Assembly: GCA_964017045.1 (NCBI GenBank) | Contig: OZ024796.1 | Coordinates: forward strand, 1,699,637 to 1,763,636 | From: Omphiscola glabra | Lineage: Eukaryota > Mollusca > Gastropoda > Lymnaeidae | Length of the DNA stretch: 64,000 bases | Direction of reading: 5' to 3' | Shown here: positions 1 through 14,200 of the stretch, piece by piece | How the letters are laid out: the number at the start of each line of letters is the position of its first letter | How positions within the stretch are numbered: position 1 is the stretch's first letter | Notes under the pieces: model-generated | Databases searched by the model: none | Told to the model about the DNA's origin: nothing | The model's input: only the letters and a program-made list of their open reading frames with translations | Made by a program: the position numbers and the translations under genes

Positions 1-50
1 TTTTGATTGTGGATTGTTTGGGTAATAAAATATAATGTCTACCTTTTCAG

Positions 51-2256
51 CTTGCTTTCAAAAATTGGAGCCCAGATGCAACAAAAAATGGTGTACAGTT
101 TAAACCACAGGTGATAAAATAATATTAACTATTATTTAAACAATGCTTTAAAAAATTAAAGTAGTACCTGTGTTTTGGATCTTTGACTTTTTAGTTATTT
201 AGAATTTTAATTTTTTTTTTATAAAACTGTTGTTAGGATCCTGATGTGGAATGGGACACTCTGATGTTTCAAGTCATAACATTAAATTTTAAGTAGATCT
301 AATAACAGTATATTTAAATTTGAAGTAGATTTTTTGCTGACAGCTTATTTTTACTGTCTTATACATAAAATTTTCTCTTCTTAAGATTATTGATGAAATA
401 TACCACACAGAGTTAATTGGATCAAAGTAAGTTAAAGTGTTTAGGGATGCAATGAAAATACATTTTTGATTGTGGTTAAGTAAATTAGACAAGCAAGATC
501 ATTTGCTCATATTAGTTTGAATTAAAGTTAATCTTGTAAAAATTATTTAGAGAATTACTTACTCTGAAATTTTTCCTCAAATATCTGAGTGTTTAAGACT
601 GTTATCTAGCTGGGACTATTCTTTTGAGATGATTTAGGTGGTACCACTAAATGAATTTTTTCATAACTTGTAGAAAATTTGCTTTTGGTAGTACTCTTGA
701 GGATAAACCATTCCTACACTCATTTTTTTTTCCATTTAGCTTTTCAACTAAAAGAATTATGATGCTAGAGTTCAGCAGATACCTGGAAAATTATCTTTGG
801 CCTAATTACAAGAAAGGAAAGGTAATTACTACAATTGGTGATGACAACTCCCTCCATTGTTGGCACAAGTTAAAAAAAAATCATATAATCCTTAATTTAT
901 TCATCTAAAATTCTCAAAGATTAAAAATGGATATAGAAAAATAAGAGAAAAAATAAGCTTGTTTTTAACAACGCTCAAATTGTTTAACAACATACACTTG
1001 CACATTCTTAAGCATTAACCTCACTTAGAGATACAAATCATTTTATTCTGTTTTCACTTGTTTCTCAGGCCACAAAGACTCACGTAATGTCCATTGCTGC
1101 TGTCATTAATGAAAAATTCAGGGAGCGTGTTCCAGCATGGGAGGTTATAACACATTTGTCATTCTTTTATTAACTATAATTACTTTAATGATCTCCTAAA
1201 ATGTCTTAACTTAGAAATCATGCAATAAATTTGGATTTCCTTTTGATAATAGGCAGTTTGAAAGTTTCCATAAGGAAGAGTTAGGGTTATATCTGTTATA
1301 TATTGTAGAGAACCTTGCTCGTCTCTATTCTATAACTATATTTATCTGGTTGATAACCTTGCTCACTCGTACTGCACAAATTTGACAACTCAACGATGGT
1401 TATAGTCATTGTTTCTTTTATTTGTCTCCTCTTTTGACTTCACTCTCTCGCTCTCTGTCATACTCAACTCCGACTGTCCCGGTTCGTCTCTATCTCTTTC
1501 GTTCTCGGTTTCTCTCGTCTGTTCTATACTCCTGTCCGTCGGAGTCTCCCATCTGTCCACTTGCCTCCCCGGCTGAGTTCTGCCTCCAGTCCCGTTCAAC
1601 TGTCCCTTTTATAAGTCCCGCCTCCCTAGAGATTTCTTCCCAGGGATTTAATCTTATTCCTAAATCTCAGGCACTTAAATTTTCCCAACGTGTAATTGGT
1701 CATAAACCAGCACCTACCGGTTGTCCCGGGCAATCTGATCCGCTTGACCGTTGGTCAGTTTCCGCCACGTCCGGACTGACACTAAAGTTGTTGTAAAGAC
1801 CACCCGCCGTTTAAATGGGCATTAATCGTTGTCCGTTACCATGACCCCCCCTACCCATGTACGACACAGGTCGACTACCAAGATCTGAACGCGCCACAAT
1901 ATTTATGGAGCATAATTTCTGTCTTTAATTTTGCTTGTAGCAATAAATTCAATCAGATATATTCTTCCATATTAAATCCCTTTTTGAATCATATGGCTAG
2001 TGTTTGTTAGACTTCACTTTTAAAGCCACCAATATTTTTCAAGGTGAGTTGTTCTTTTTTAATTTAAATCAAAAGAGGTTAAAGATCTTAACTTTATAAT
2101 TTTTTTCTTTTCGAACATCAGGCATTCAAGGCACTTCCTGATGAATTCCCTCACCTGTTTCGGCATGTTCTCGATCTCTGCCTCAGTTCTTCCACATTAA
2201 GCTACAAGGAGACAGCAGTGCTGCTTATATTTATCATCCATTGCTTTAACAGTTTG
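51..2256 (+). CDS. AQR: AQR exons 1-5: start of N-terminal helical domain
   Basis: These five exons give residues 1-131 counted from the window edge. The first exon opens on a codon boundary with LAFKNWSPD, matching the LACKYWAPH region of vertebrate Aquarius. Exon 3 carries the conserved block [15 protein letters not shown], and exon 4 carries [13 protein letters not shown] (read VINEKF). Exon 5 ends in a conserved HCFNSL. In the family this part belongs to a long armadillo-like helical domain used for protein contacts. Introns are 275-978 nt, and the last one (1144-2121) contains an LTR-like fragment. The next intron, 2257-5940, is 3.7 kb and almost entirely repeats. Confidence 0.95.
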
Positions 2257-5200
2257 GTGAGTTCTTTATCAACACTCACATACCGTACTAACAGATTTAA
2301 GTTTTATGTTAATGAACACACCCCCTCTGTCACGGTCAGATCATGTCATTACATTTTATGTGTATGTTTGGATGACGGTAAGAGAGTTTTCTCAGGCATG
2401 TATGACCGTCTTTGGGGGGGGGGGGGGGGGGGACGGGACCAGGTGAGGAAGTGTGTGTTGTGAGTTTGGGGAGAAATGGGAGTGGTGAACAAATGTTTAT
2501 TGAACGTGAACTATTTTTTGATATCACGAGGATATAAAAGGAGAGAGAGATTATTATTAAAGAGAGAGAGATTATTATTAAAGAGAGAGAGAGAGAGATT
2601 ATTATTAAAGAGAGAGAGAGAGGTTATTATTAAAGAGAGAGAGAGAGAGATTATTATTAAAGAGAGAGAGAGAGATTATTATTAAAGAGAGAGAGAGAGA
2701 TTATTATTAAAGAGAGAGAGAGAGATTATTATTAAAGAGAGAGAGAGAGATTATTATTAAAGAGAGAGAGAGAGATTATTATTAAAGAGAGAGAGAGAGA
2801 GATTATTATTAAAGAGAGAGAGAGAGAGATTATTATTAAAGAGAGAGAGAGAGAGATTATTATTAAAGAGAGAGAGAGAGAGATTATTATTAAAGAGAGA
2901 GAGAGAGATTATTATTAAAGAGAGAGAGAGAGATTATTATTAAAGAGAGAGAGAGAGATTATTATTAAAGAGAGAGAGAGAGAGGTTATCATTAAAGAGA
3001 GAGAGAGAGAAATTATTATTAAAGAGAGAGAGATTATTATTAAAGAGAGAGAGAGAGAGATTATTATTAAAGAGAGAGAGAGATTATTATTAAAGAGAGA
3101 GAGAGAGAGATTATTATTAAAGAGAGAGAGAGAGATTATTATTAAAGAGAGAGAGAGAGATTATTATTAAAGAGAGAGAGATTATTATTAAAGAGAGAGA
3201 GAGAGAGATTATTATTAAAGAGAGAGAGAGAGATTATTATTAAAGAGAGAGAGAGAGATTATTATTAAAGAGAGAGAGAGAGATATTATCATTAAAGAGA
3301 GAGAGAGAGGTTATCATTAAAGAGAGAGAGAGGTTATCATTAAAGAGAGAGAGAGAGAGGTTATCATTAAAGAGAGAGAGAGAGAGGTTATCATTAAAGA
3401 AAGAGAGAGAGAGGTTATCATTAAAGAGAGAGAGAGAGGTTATCATTAAAGAGAGAGAGAGAGAGATTATCATTAAAGAGAGAGAGAGAGGTTATCATTA
3501 AAGAGAGAGAGAGAGAGGTTATCATTAAAGAGAGAGAGAGAGAGGTTATCATTAAAGAGAGAGAGAGAGAGGTTATCATTAAAGAGAGAGAGAGAGAGGT
3601 TATCATTAAAGAGAGAGAGAGAGAGGTTATCATTAAAGAGAGAGAGAGAGGTTATCATTAAAGAGAGAGAGAGAGAGATTATCATTAAAGAGAGAGAGAG
3701 GTTATCATTAAAGAGAGAGAGAGAGAGGTTATCATTAAAGAGAGAGAGAGAGGTTATCATTAAAGAGAGAGTGCGTGGCTTGTTCTGTGGAGAGTGCGTG
3801 GCTTGTTCTGTGGAGAGTGCGTGGCTTGTTCTGTGGAGAGTGCGTGGCTTGTTCTGTGGAGAGTGCGTGGCTTGTTCTGTGGAGAGTGCGTGGCTTGTTC
3901 TGTGGAGAGTGCGTGGCTTGTTCTGTGGAGAGTGCGTGGCTTGTTCTGTGGAGAGTGTGTGGCTTGTTCTGTGGAGAGTGCGTGGCTTGTTCTGTGGAGA
4001 GTGCGTGGCTTGTTCTGTGGAGAGTGCGTGGCTTGTTCTGTGGAGAGTGCGTGGCTTGTTCTGTGGAGAGTGCGTGGCTTGTTCTGTGGAGAGTGCGTGG
4101 CTTGTTCTGTGGAGAGTGTGTGGCTTGTTCTGTGGAGAGTGCGTGGCTTTCTGTGGAGAGTGTGTGGCTTGTTCTGTGGAGAGTGCGTGGCTTGTTCTGT
4201 GGAGAGTGCGTGGCTTGTTCTGTGGAGAGTGCGTGGCTTGTTCTGTGGAGAGTGTGTGGCTTGTTCTGTGGAGAGTGTGTGGCTTGTTCTGTGGAGAGTG
4301 TGTGGCTTGTTCTGTGGAGAGTGCGTGGCTTGTTCTGTGGAGAGTGCATGGCTTGTTCTGTGGAGAGTGTGTGGCTTGTTCTGTGGAGAGTGCATGGCTT
4401 GTTCTGTGGAGAGTGCGTGGCTTGTTCTGTGGAGAGTGCATGGCTTGTTCTGTGGAGAGCGAGTGGCTTGTTCTGTGGAGAGTGCGTGGCTTGTTCTGTG
4501 GAGAGTGCGTGGCTTGTTCTGTGGAGAGTGCGTGGCTTGTTCTGTGGAGAGTGCGTGGCTTGTTCTGTGGAGAGTGCGTGGCTTGTTCTGTGGAGAGTGC
4601 ATGGCTTGTTCTGTGGAGAGTGCGTGGCTTGTTCTGTGGAGAGTGCATGGCTTGTTCTGTGGAGAGTGAGTGGCTTGTTCTGTGGAGAGTGCGTGGCTTG
4701 TTCTGTGGAGAGTGCGTGGCTTGTTCTGTGGAGAGTGCGTGGCTTGTTCTGTGGAGAGTGCGTGGCTTGTTCTGTGGAGAGTGCGTGGCTTGTTCTGTGG
4801 AGAGTGCATGGCTTGTTCTGTGGAGAGTGCGGGGCTTGTTCTGTGGAGAGTGCGTGGCTTGTTCTGTGGAGAGTGCGTGGCTTGTTCTGTGGAGAGTGCG
4901 TGGCTTGTTCTGTGGAGAGTGCGTGGCTTGTTCTGTGGAGAGTGCGTGGCTTGTTCTGTGGAGAGTGCGTGGCTTGTTCTGTGGAGAGTGCGTGGCTTGT
5001 TCTGTGGAGAGTGCGTGGCTTGTTCTGTGGAGAGTGCGTGGCTTGTTCTGTGGAGAGTGCGTGGCTTGTTCTGTGGAGAGTGCGTGGCTTGTTCTGTGGA
5101 GAGTGCGTGGCTTGTTCTGTGGAGAGTGTGTGGCTTGTTCTGTGGAGAGTGCGTGGCTTGTTCTGTGGAGAGTGCGTGGCTTGTTCTGTGGAGAGTGCGT

Positions 5201-8200
5201 GGCTTGTTCGTTTAATGGAGAGGATGTGATTTTTTAATGTGGAAAAGTAGTTGTGACATGGGGGCCCACCCAAAGCCAGAGATACCTTGTGCCGTGGTGT
5301 CACGAGATTGACAATTTACAACGTTTGAATGACATTATACATGTCATTATTGCTGTACTGTACATCTGTAACCTTTGCTGAGGCTGCTGTCCCGCTGTTC
5401 CTGTTACCAACCGCTGCTATGCCGCTGTTCCTGTCACCAGACGCTGCTATCCCACTGTTCATGTCACCGGCCGCCTTGTGACCGAAGGTACGCTGTCTAG
5501 GAGTTAGCTCCCTTTGTTGTAGCCACAGACAATATTATTGAGTCCAAAAACTCCTGTCCTCCAGCTCCTGCAGAGCTGATATTTGGAAATTCTCCGAGCT
5601 CCTAAAGAGCCGAGGGGTTGAAAAGAAAAAACACAAGGCAGACCAACAATTCATCAAACTATATGTAATTCCTTTTTGAGGTGTAAGCGTTCAAAAAACA
5701 TCAGAAATCACAACTACTTTTCCACATTAAAAAATCACATACTGACCGTGACACCCCCCCCCTCAACCCCACCCCCCCCCCCCCACTTCCCCCCCCCCCC
5801 CCCTCTCTCCAATCTTATCACGTTTTCATCCAAAATTGAAGTATATTTAATTCCTTGAAACTAGCTTGTATATATTTTATTGGTATAGTATAATCATGAA
5901 CTGACACAATGAAACCAACTTTTATTTTCTAACTATTTAGGAGGTTGATTTGATCCGGGAAAGAGTTCAGAGGCTGGTATCGCTACCTATATGGACCAAT
6001 CTTTTACCTGTAAGTAATTTGAAACAAATCAGAGCTTTTCCCATATGGCTGTTTATTTTTCAGACATGTAACCTTTCCAAATATTTGCATCCTCTATTAT
6101 ATTTTGAGGAAGTCATCTGTATTTAACTGTTCCACTAGGAACCTAAAACATGGATCCTTGTCACAGAATGAGATCTTCTAAGGTACGGCCCTTTGCGTAC
6201 CAAGTAATATTGGTGTTGATTAATGCGGGGTTGTTCCTCTCTGCGAAAGTTCAGTATCCAGACGTTGAGGATTTTAACGAAGACAACACAGACGTTAATG
6301 AATAACCAAGGAATTCCTCATCAACAATTGTAAACAAGAGAATGTATTGATAGATTAATATAGTCTAATAATGTTTCTTCAACTTTCAAACGCAACGTTA
6401 ACCTCCATTAATCTCAACCTCCATAAGCTCTCACAAAAACATTCCTCCACTTCCCCCGGAAATTGCACCCGAGCACGTTTTTCATCAAATAAATGTGGTG
6501 CTACATATCGGAAAGTCCCGAACAAAACACATTATAAGTTACATGAGTAATTAATGGTGCGCCGTTGTTCACTCCCAACCCAGTCATTTGTGACATAATT
6601 TTGAGGAAGTCATCTGTATTTAACTGTTCCATTTGGAACCTAAAACATGGATCCTCTCCTTTGTTTCAAATTCTGTTCCGGTATGTTTAGTATTTTAATA
6701 AAAGGTATAATTTGACTGATCAGTTACAAAAATGTACAGGTATTTCTTGGTCAAATAATTACATTTGTAGTTAAATATTATCATCGTTAGCAAATGCAAA
6801 AAACTTTTCCATAGATGATGCTGACTACCTTGAAATTAGCTTCATATTGGTTTTGAGCACATTACCATTTGGTGCTATCTTATTCATCTTACTCAATCTT
6901 TAAGAATTGGCTTCTTTTAGGAATAATTTTATGTTAAATTGTGTGTGTGTGTTCTTCTACTAGTCATCGAGGATTATTAAATACTTTTAGCGCGCAGTAT
7001 TTTACAGTTTGGCTTAATTTAACTTGTCCTTTGCTTACGTACTTGATTTTACATTTGCTAACCTTCAGTTTTTAATAACAGGGTCAGAGAGAAGCTTTGT
7101 TCAAAGTTAATCCAAAATACAGAAAGTTTTACAATGCTATCAAGAAGAGAGACAGCAAACTGCCACCTGAAGAACTTGAGGTTGTTCAGTTTGAAAGAAA
7201 CTTTTTAGCCAATCTCATTGAAAAGTTCTATGGCATCTTAGACTCCATTCCTTTTAAAGGTACGTCATGAAACAAATACATATTGAGCCTATTGTATTTA
7301 AAATATTTATTAATTACACATACTTCAAAATTAAATCAATACATTAAAAAGTATATTTACATTCATCAATACATGTCAAAATTTAAGCTGATCAGATTTT
7401 TTTGTTTTTGGTTTTCCTTCCATTCTTGATTACAAATTGTTTTAGGTTATTATCTTTTTAAATTTAGTCTGAAATTAATTTTTATATGAATTCTGGCTTA
7501 AGAATGGTAACAACTAGTTGTAAAGCTCACCAAACATCATCTTCAAAACTTAGCCTCAGCTGACCCAAACAAGATGCATTACTGTGAAAGGTTTCTGGAA
7601 CTCCTGATTGACATTGAAGCTCAGCTCCCAACACGACGTTTTGTGAATGCCCTGATCGACGACAGGCATGTGGTTGTTAGGTGTAAACTCTCCCAGTTGA
7701 TTCTACGGCCTGAGGGCAAACTGTTTGGCCAGGTAAAAAAGTTACATTGGAAATTATGTTTCTGGTATGTGATAGTTTAATGTTTATTTGTGTTAAACAC
7801 TCATTTGATATATATATCAATCTTAGTTTGAACTTTTAAAGCCACATTACATTCAAATTGACTCTACACTCTCAGCCCATCAACAAAATATCAAATCATT
7901 ACATTCAAATTGACTCTACACTCTCAGCCCATCAACAAAATATCAAATCATTACATTCAAATTGACTCTACACTCTCAGCCCATCAACAAAATATCAAAT
8001 CATTACATTCAAATTGACTCTACACTCTCAGCCCATCAACAAAATATCAAATCATTACATTCAAATTGACTCTACACTCTCAGCCCATCAACAAAATATC
8101 AAATCATTACATTCAAATTGACTCTACACTCTCAGCCCATCAACAAAATATCAAATCATTACATTCAAATTGACTCTACACTCTCAGCCCATCAACAAAA

Positions 8201-11200
8201 TATCAAATCATTACATTCAAATTGACTCTACACTCTCAGCCCATCAACAAAATATCAAATCATTACATTCAAATTGACTCTACACTCTCAGCCCATCAAC
8301 AAAATATCAAATCATTACATTCAAATTGACTCTACACTCTCAGCCCATCAACAAAATATCAAATCATTACATTCAAATTGACTCTACACTCTCAGCACAT
8401 CAACAAAATAACAATTCATTACATTCAAATTGACTCTACACTCTCAGCCCATCAACAAAATATCAAATCATTACATTCAAATTGACTCTACACTCTCAGC
8501 CCATCAACAAAATATCAAATCATTACATTCAAATTGACTCTACACTCTCAGCCCATCAACAAAATATCAAATCATTATATTGAAATTGACACTACACTCT
8601 CAGCCCATCAACAAAATATCAAATCATTACATTCAAATTGACTCTACACTCTCAGCCCATCAACAAAATATCAAATCATTACATTCAAATTGACTCTACA
8701 CTCTCAGCCCATCAACAAAATATCAAATCATTACATTGAAATTGACACTACACTCTCAGCCCATCAACAAAATATCAAATCATTACATTCAAATTGACTC
8801 TACACTCTCAGCCCATCAACAAATATCAAATCAGTTATTGAATTGTGTTTTGTTTTTTTTGCTGTAAAAAAACAAAAAATTCAATAAGTTTTACAAATGA
8901 AGGAAACATAATCTGTAGACAAGCATTGATTTCCTATTGTCAAAAGCTACTAGTTAGTTTGGTAAAATAATCATCTTTTTTATAAATTATAATCCTTATT
9001 TTTATGGAACCATGCTAACATAAATTAACTCTCTGTCAGCTGTTAGAGATGCTGGAGTCCTATGCTCAGTTTGAGATAGATGAAATCACTGGTGAAGCCC
9101 TTACCATGCATGACAGAATAGACCTCCATTACAACCGGGTGAATGCTCTTCAGGTAAAAGACTTAAGATGTTGCTCTACTGGTATACTCATACTGAGAGG
9201 TGTCACTGGGGTTGATGTGACCCGGTGCTGTCAACCCATACTGTCCACCCTCCCATTCCCACTTTTCCAATCTCCCCTTGGACTTGCACTGAGTCATTCA
9301 GAACCAGATCCACCCTCCCATTCCCACTTTTCCAATCTCCCCTTGGACTTGCACTGAGTCATTCAGAACCAGATCCACCCTCCCATTCCCACTTTTCCAA
9401 TCTCCCCTTGGACTTGCACTGAGTCATTCAGAACCAGATACACCCTTCCAATCTCCCCTTGGACTTGCACTGAGTCATTCAGAACCAGATCCACCCTTCC
9501 AATCTCCCCTTGGACTTGCACTGAGTCATTCAGAACCAGATCAATCCAATATGCTTTTTGTTTTTGTTTTTTTAAAATTCTACTGTTTTGGCTAATTCAG
9601 ACTATTGGTGCCATAGGGATACATTTAGGGTTCAGGTTAGGTTTAGGGATACATTTAGGGATACATTTAGGGTTCAGGTTAGGTTTAGTGACAGTGAATT
9701 ATAAAAGTTCACAGTCGTGGCAACCAAAATGGCAGCCGTGTGATATGTCATGGCACCAATTGTCTGAATTTACCTAAGTTTAAAGTCCTAAAGCAAATAA
9801 AAAGACGTAAAAAGAAAACAGAATTTGAAGTAAAAGCGTTTTAAAAATGCCACAAAATAAATACTTTTTATTGAAACATTAAACTTTAAAGTTAAAACTT
9901 GACTTTTCTGGTCTTCAAAGATGCAAACATGTCAATCACTTCATCAAACATCAAACATGTCGATCACTTCATCAAACATGTCAATCACTTCATCAAACAT
10001 GTCAATCACTTCATCAAACATGTCAATCACTTCATCAAACATGTCGATCACTTGATCAAACATGTCAATCACTTCATCAAACATGTTGATCACTTCATTG
10101 AACATGTCAATCACTTCATCAAACATGACAATCACTTCATCAAACATGTTGATGGGCATTTCAATTAAAAGTTCACCATCAGACAACTCATAGAAAGTGG
10201 TCAGTCTGGGAATGAACACCAACAACTCTTACTCAGTCGCCAATAGTAGAGCCTTAGCTTGAACAGCTTCAAACACTATTTGCTACTTCCTGATTGCTCT
10301 TGGTCTGAAATGGAGTTCAGAATGAAAACAATCAATACACTCATATTGGCCCATTATTTTCTTCTTGCAAAGTGAGTCCAGTGTTGCTTGATTGCTCCCC
10401 TGGTATTTTCTTCATACCCCTCTAGACTTCCTCTATGCCTGTTGTGGTGGCACCCAGCTCTTGTGGCAACCTGCTCTGGCAGAATTTTAATCATTTGCAA
10501 CCTATTCTGATGGCAGCCTGCTCCTTCTGGTTATACCATGTTCTGGTGGGATCCTGCTATGGTGGCACTCTGTTGTTGTATTGAACTGAGTTCTGTTATG
10601 AAACCAACAGGAGCAAACTCTGTCAAATTTGCATTTTTGATTGGCTGTCAGCTCCTGCTGTGAGGGTGTCACCCCCTGTTGTGAGGGTGTCAGCCCTGCT
10701 GTGAGGGTGTAGCTCCTTGCTGTGAGGGTGTCACTCTCTGCTGTGAGGGTGTAACCCCTTGCTGTGAGGGTGTCACCCGGTGGGGCCCCCACAGTGAAAT
10801 GGAGCATTTTAATTTAAACTGCTTAGAATGTTCATTTAAAGAATAAGTGAAAAACTGATTTGTTCTTTTCTCTTACAGATTGTTGTTTTTAAGCATTATC
10901 CAGATTTACAGAGCTTTGCTATAAAAAATGTTGCAAGTGTTGACTCTAAGGATTCACTCATCAAACACTTTGAGCCACTCAAGTACGTTTGTCACTATGG
11001 CTAAGTAAAATGCATACTGACATACATAATTAAACATAGTGTGTTTAAATGCAATGAAGACTAGTATTGAGAATAATTTCCAATTTTTCCCCTTAATTAT
11101 TAAAAAATTTGTTACTTAAACAAAAAGATGTTAAAAATTTATTTTTCTTGATTTTTAATTCCCTATTTTGATTTGTTAATGTTTCCTTGAAAAAAAAACA

Positions 11201-14200
11201 AAAAAAAACAAATTGGCATGAATTTAAAACACTGGTAACATTATTACTCATTGATAGTTAACATAATAGGTGACTCTAATGTTTTTTAGTGGATTAGTAT
11301 ACTCAGACTTAATTCAAATACTTCAATTATGTTCCTAGTGCTGAAGACTTACATCGAATACTGGCTCACCTAAACTACCTACCCCCACTTGAAGAGGAAA
11401 CCACACAGTACTCGAAAACCTTCCTTATAGAGCTTCTGGTGAGTGATTTCGTAATTTACTCAAATATATACAGATTTTTAATGAGTCAAACTTGTTGAAT
11501 GTAATTTGGATCTAGAAAGATCATTTTAATTGTGTAACTAAGTACAAAAAAAAAAAAAGTACCCATCTCTCTTGTTGTTTAAAGTTGAATTTTTATAAAT
11601 GTAATTTAAGATTGATATTTCGTATTTTAAGTTCAACTTACCTTCCAATGTGTTAGGGATTTTGTGTATGTTGAAGTTCTTACCTTCCAATGTGTTAGGG
11701 ATTTTGTGTATGTTGAAGTTCTTACCTTCCAATGTGTTATGGATTTTGTGTATGTTGAAGTTTGAAACTTGTTTGAACATTTAACCTCTGACCTTTCTAA
11801 AACTGATTTTTATATTGATTACTTTAATGCTTCCTCTGTTTATCAGACCTGTAATGATCTAGAAACTGTGTTTAAATGCAAATTTTTAATTTATTTTGTA
11901 GATTTGGAAGCATGAACGTAAAAGATCACAACTGGAAGCCATTAACGAAATGCCACTTTACCCAACTGAGGACATCATTTGGGATGAGAATATTGTTCCA
12001 TCAGAATTCTTCTCTGGAGAAGGTAGATTTTAAAAGATGCTCATCCATTTGATTATTACTGATGTCTTATGATATTTGAATTTCTAAGCTTTAATATCAT
12101 AACTATCTCAAGAGAACTTGTCAACTGTGTGAAAAGGGGACGGTTAAATGTTGAAAAAGACACCAAACATCTCCGCCAATTTGGCAAAAACGAAAAATTT
12201 ATTGCAGAATAGTATCATAATCAGAATTATGATGCGTGAAGTTTCACTTAGTATGTTCTCTTTCCTTCTTAATCTTTATAGCTATCTCTTTAAAGCCTTT
12301 CATCATTAATTGCTCCTCCATTAATTATAATGATTTTTTTACTATCACTTAATGATTTAAACTTTTTAAAATTTTGATGAAATCTTCAGGCTGCCTGGCT
12401 TTACCAAAGCTGAATCTACAGTTTTTAACACTGCATGACTACTTGTTGCGCAACTTCAATCTCTTCAGACTGGAATCTACATGTGAGTGATGACTTGTAA
12501 ACCAAAGTTAAAATCTTTTAAAGAAGATGATGAATAAAGATGTTATGTCATGTCCAGCTTGATTTTATGCATTGTTCTCACAGTAAATTGATGTTTGATA
12601 ATTGATTATTTTCATTGGTTTACTACAGATGAAATCAGGCAGGATATTGAGGATGCAATAAATCATTTAAAACCATGGTAAGTGGGGGGGGGGGGGTATC
12701 ATTTTTATTATAGTTTGTGGTGGGGATTTGAGTGTTACTGGCTATGTTACTGGCTGTTACGGGCTATGTTATTGGCTATGTTACTGGCTATGTTACTGGC
12801 TATGCTACTGGCTATGCTCACTCTCATATTGAATATCAAATAAAACTCAATGTAATTTCATTTCAAATCATGTCCACATTAGACTTATTTATTGTATATA
12901 AAGCATATGATTGTCAACTCCTCTATTCTACTAGACTGGTATTCGTCAGGTTTTTACACACTTTGTAATATGTTGTAATACGTCGTACTATTCTTGATAT
13001 CACTGAATGAACTCCAGTCCTTTTCATAATAATTACAACTTGAATATCTAATTATATACACAGGCTTAAGTTTCCATAAACACATACATACAGCGCAGCT
13101 CGCTATCAGACAGAAATAAAACACAATCTACTTCCACAAAGTTCCTTTCAAGACTGCCGCACGACTAAAACTTACATCACAATACAGTCTAGACAATACG
13201 TCACAATCGGCCTAAAAATACATCACCAAGTCAAGCTTGGGAAGAGCGTTCACTAACTTATAAAACTCTCAAACACACACCGCGCGTATTAACATTATAT
13301 TCAGTCGCAACAATTATTAATGAACTCCCATACACGACAATGAGGAGTGGACATCATTTCTGGCATATTAATTAGTTTGATAAATAAAGCTTTTAGTTTA
13401 ATTTGTTTAAATTTTACTAATACGAAACTGTCAATGCCTAAAGTTTCATGCAGTTTCTATTAAAGTTATTTACTAGAATAAGACATCATTTAGAATATAT
13501 AGCGCAAGTATTTATATAATATAATAGAATGGCCAAATATTTGATTGTATGTTTCATCATGGCCAAATGTTTGATTGTATGTTTGATCATGGCCAAATGT
13601 TTGATTGTATGTTTCATCATGGCCAAATGTTTGATTGTATGTTTGATCATGGCCAAATATTTGATTGTATGTTTCATCATGGCCAAATATTTGATTGTAT
13701 GTTTCATCATGGCCAAATGTTTGATTGTATGTTTCATCATGGCCAAATTTTTGATTGTATGTTTCATGATCTGTAGGAAAGCTGAAGATGGCCACTGTCT
13801 GTTTGGAGGATGGGCACGTATGGCACAGCCAATACATTCCTTTAACATAGTGGAGGTCTGTGTTGCCATCATTATTTAGTTTCACTTTTGTTTATTTGTT
13901 TAACCTCATGTCACTGTTACTGTTATAAGTTGTCATGACCAGAGCGGATACCTTAGTGAATATCAGTTAAGTCAGTTAACTACTATTTCTCACTACTCTA
14001 ATAATACGAAGTTCAAGAATTGACATGTCAATCATTTATTTCTATATCACTAGACAGAATAAGGTTCACATCTGATGAATGACAGAATGATGATTAAATA
14101 CAGTTCAGTCACAACCTGAGACCAAATCTTCCCAACTATTTCTTCATTCAATACAATATAGCATCTCACCATCTGTGTATCACTACTCTGCATTTCACTC

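Noticed and set aside
3473..5303. Open frames of 349-522 residues on the minus strand and 181-488 residues on the + strand
   Set aside because: They are translations of the 23-bp minisatellite, which lacks stops in several frames. Both strands and all frames give the same kind of peptide.
9199..9235. GGTGTCACTGGGGTTG shared with about 62079 (GGTATCACTGGGGTTG)
   Set aside because: The match is only about 16 bp and the flanks do not extend it. Too short to call an element.
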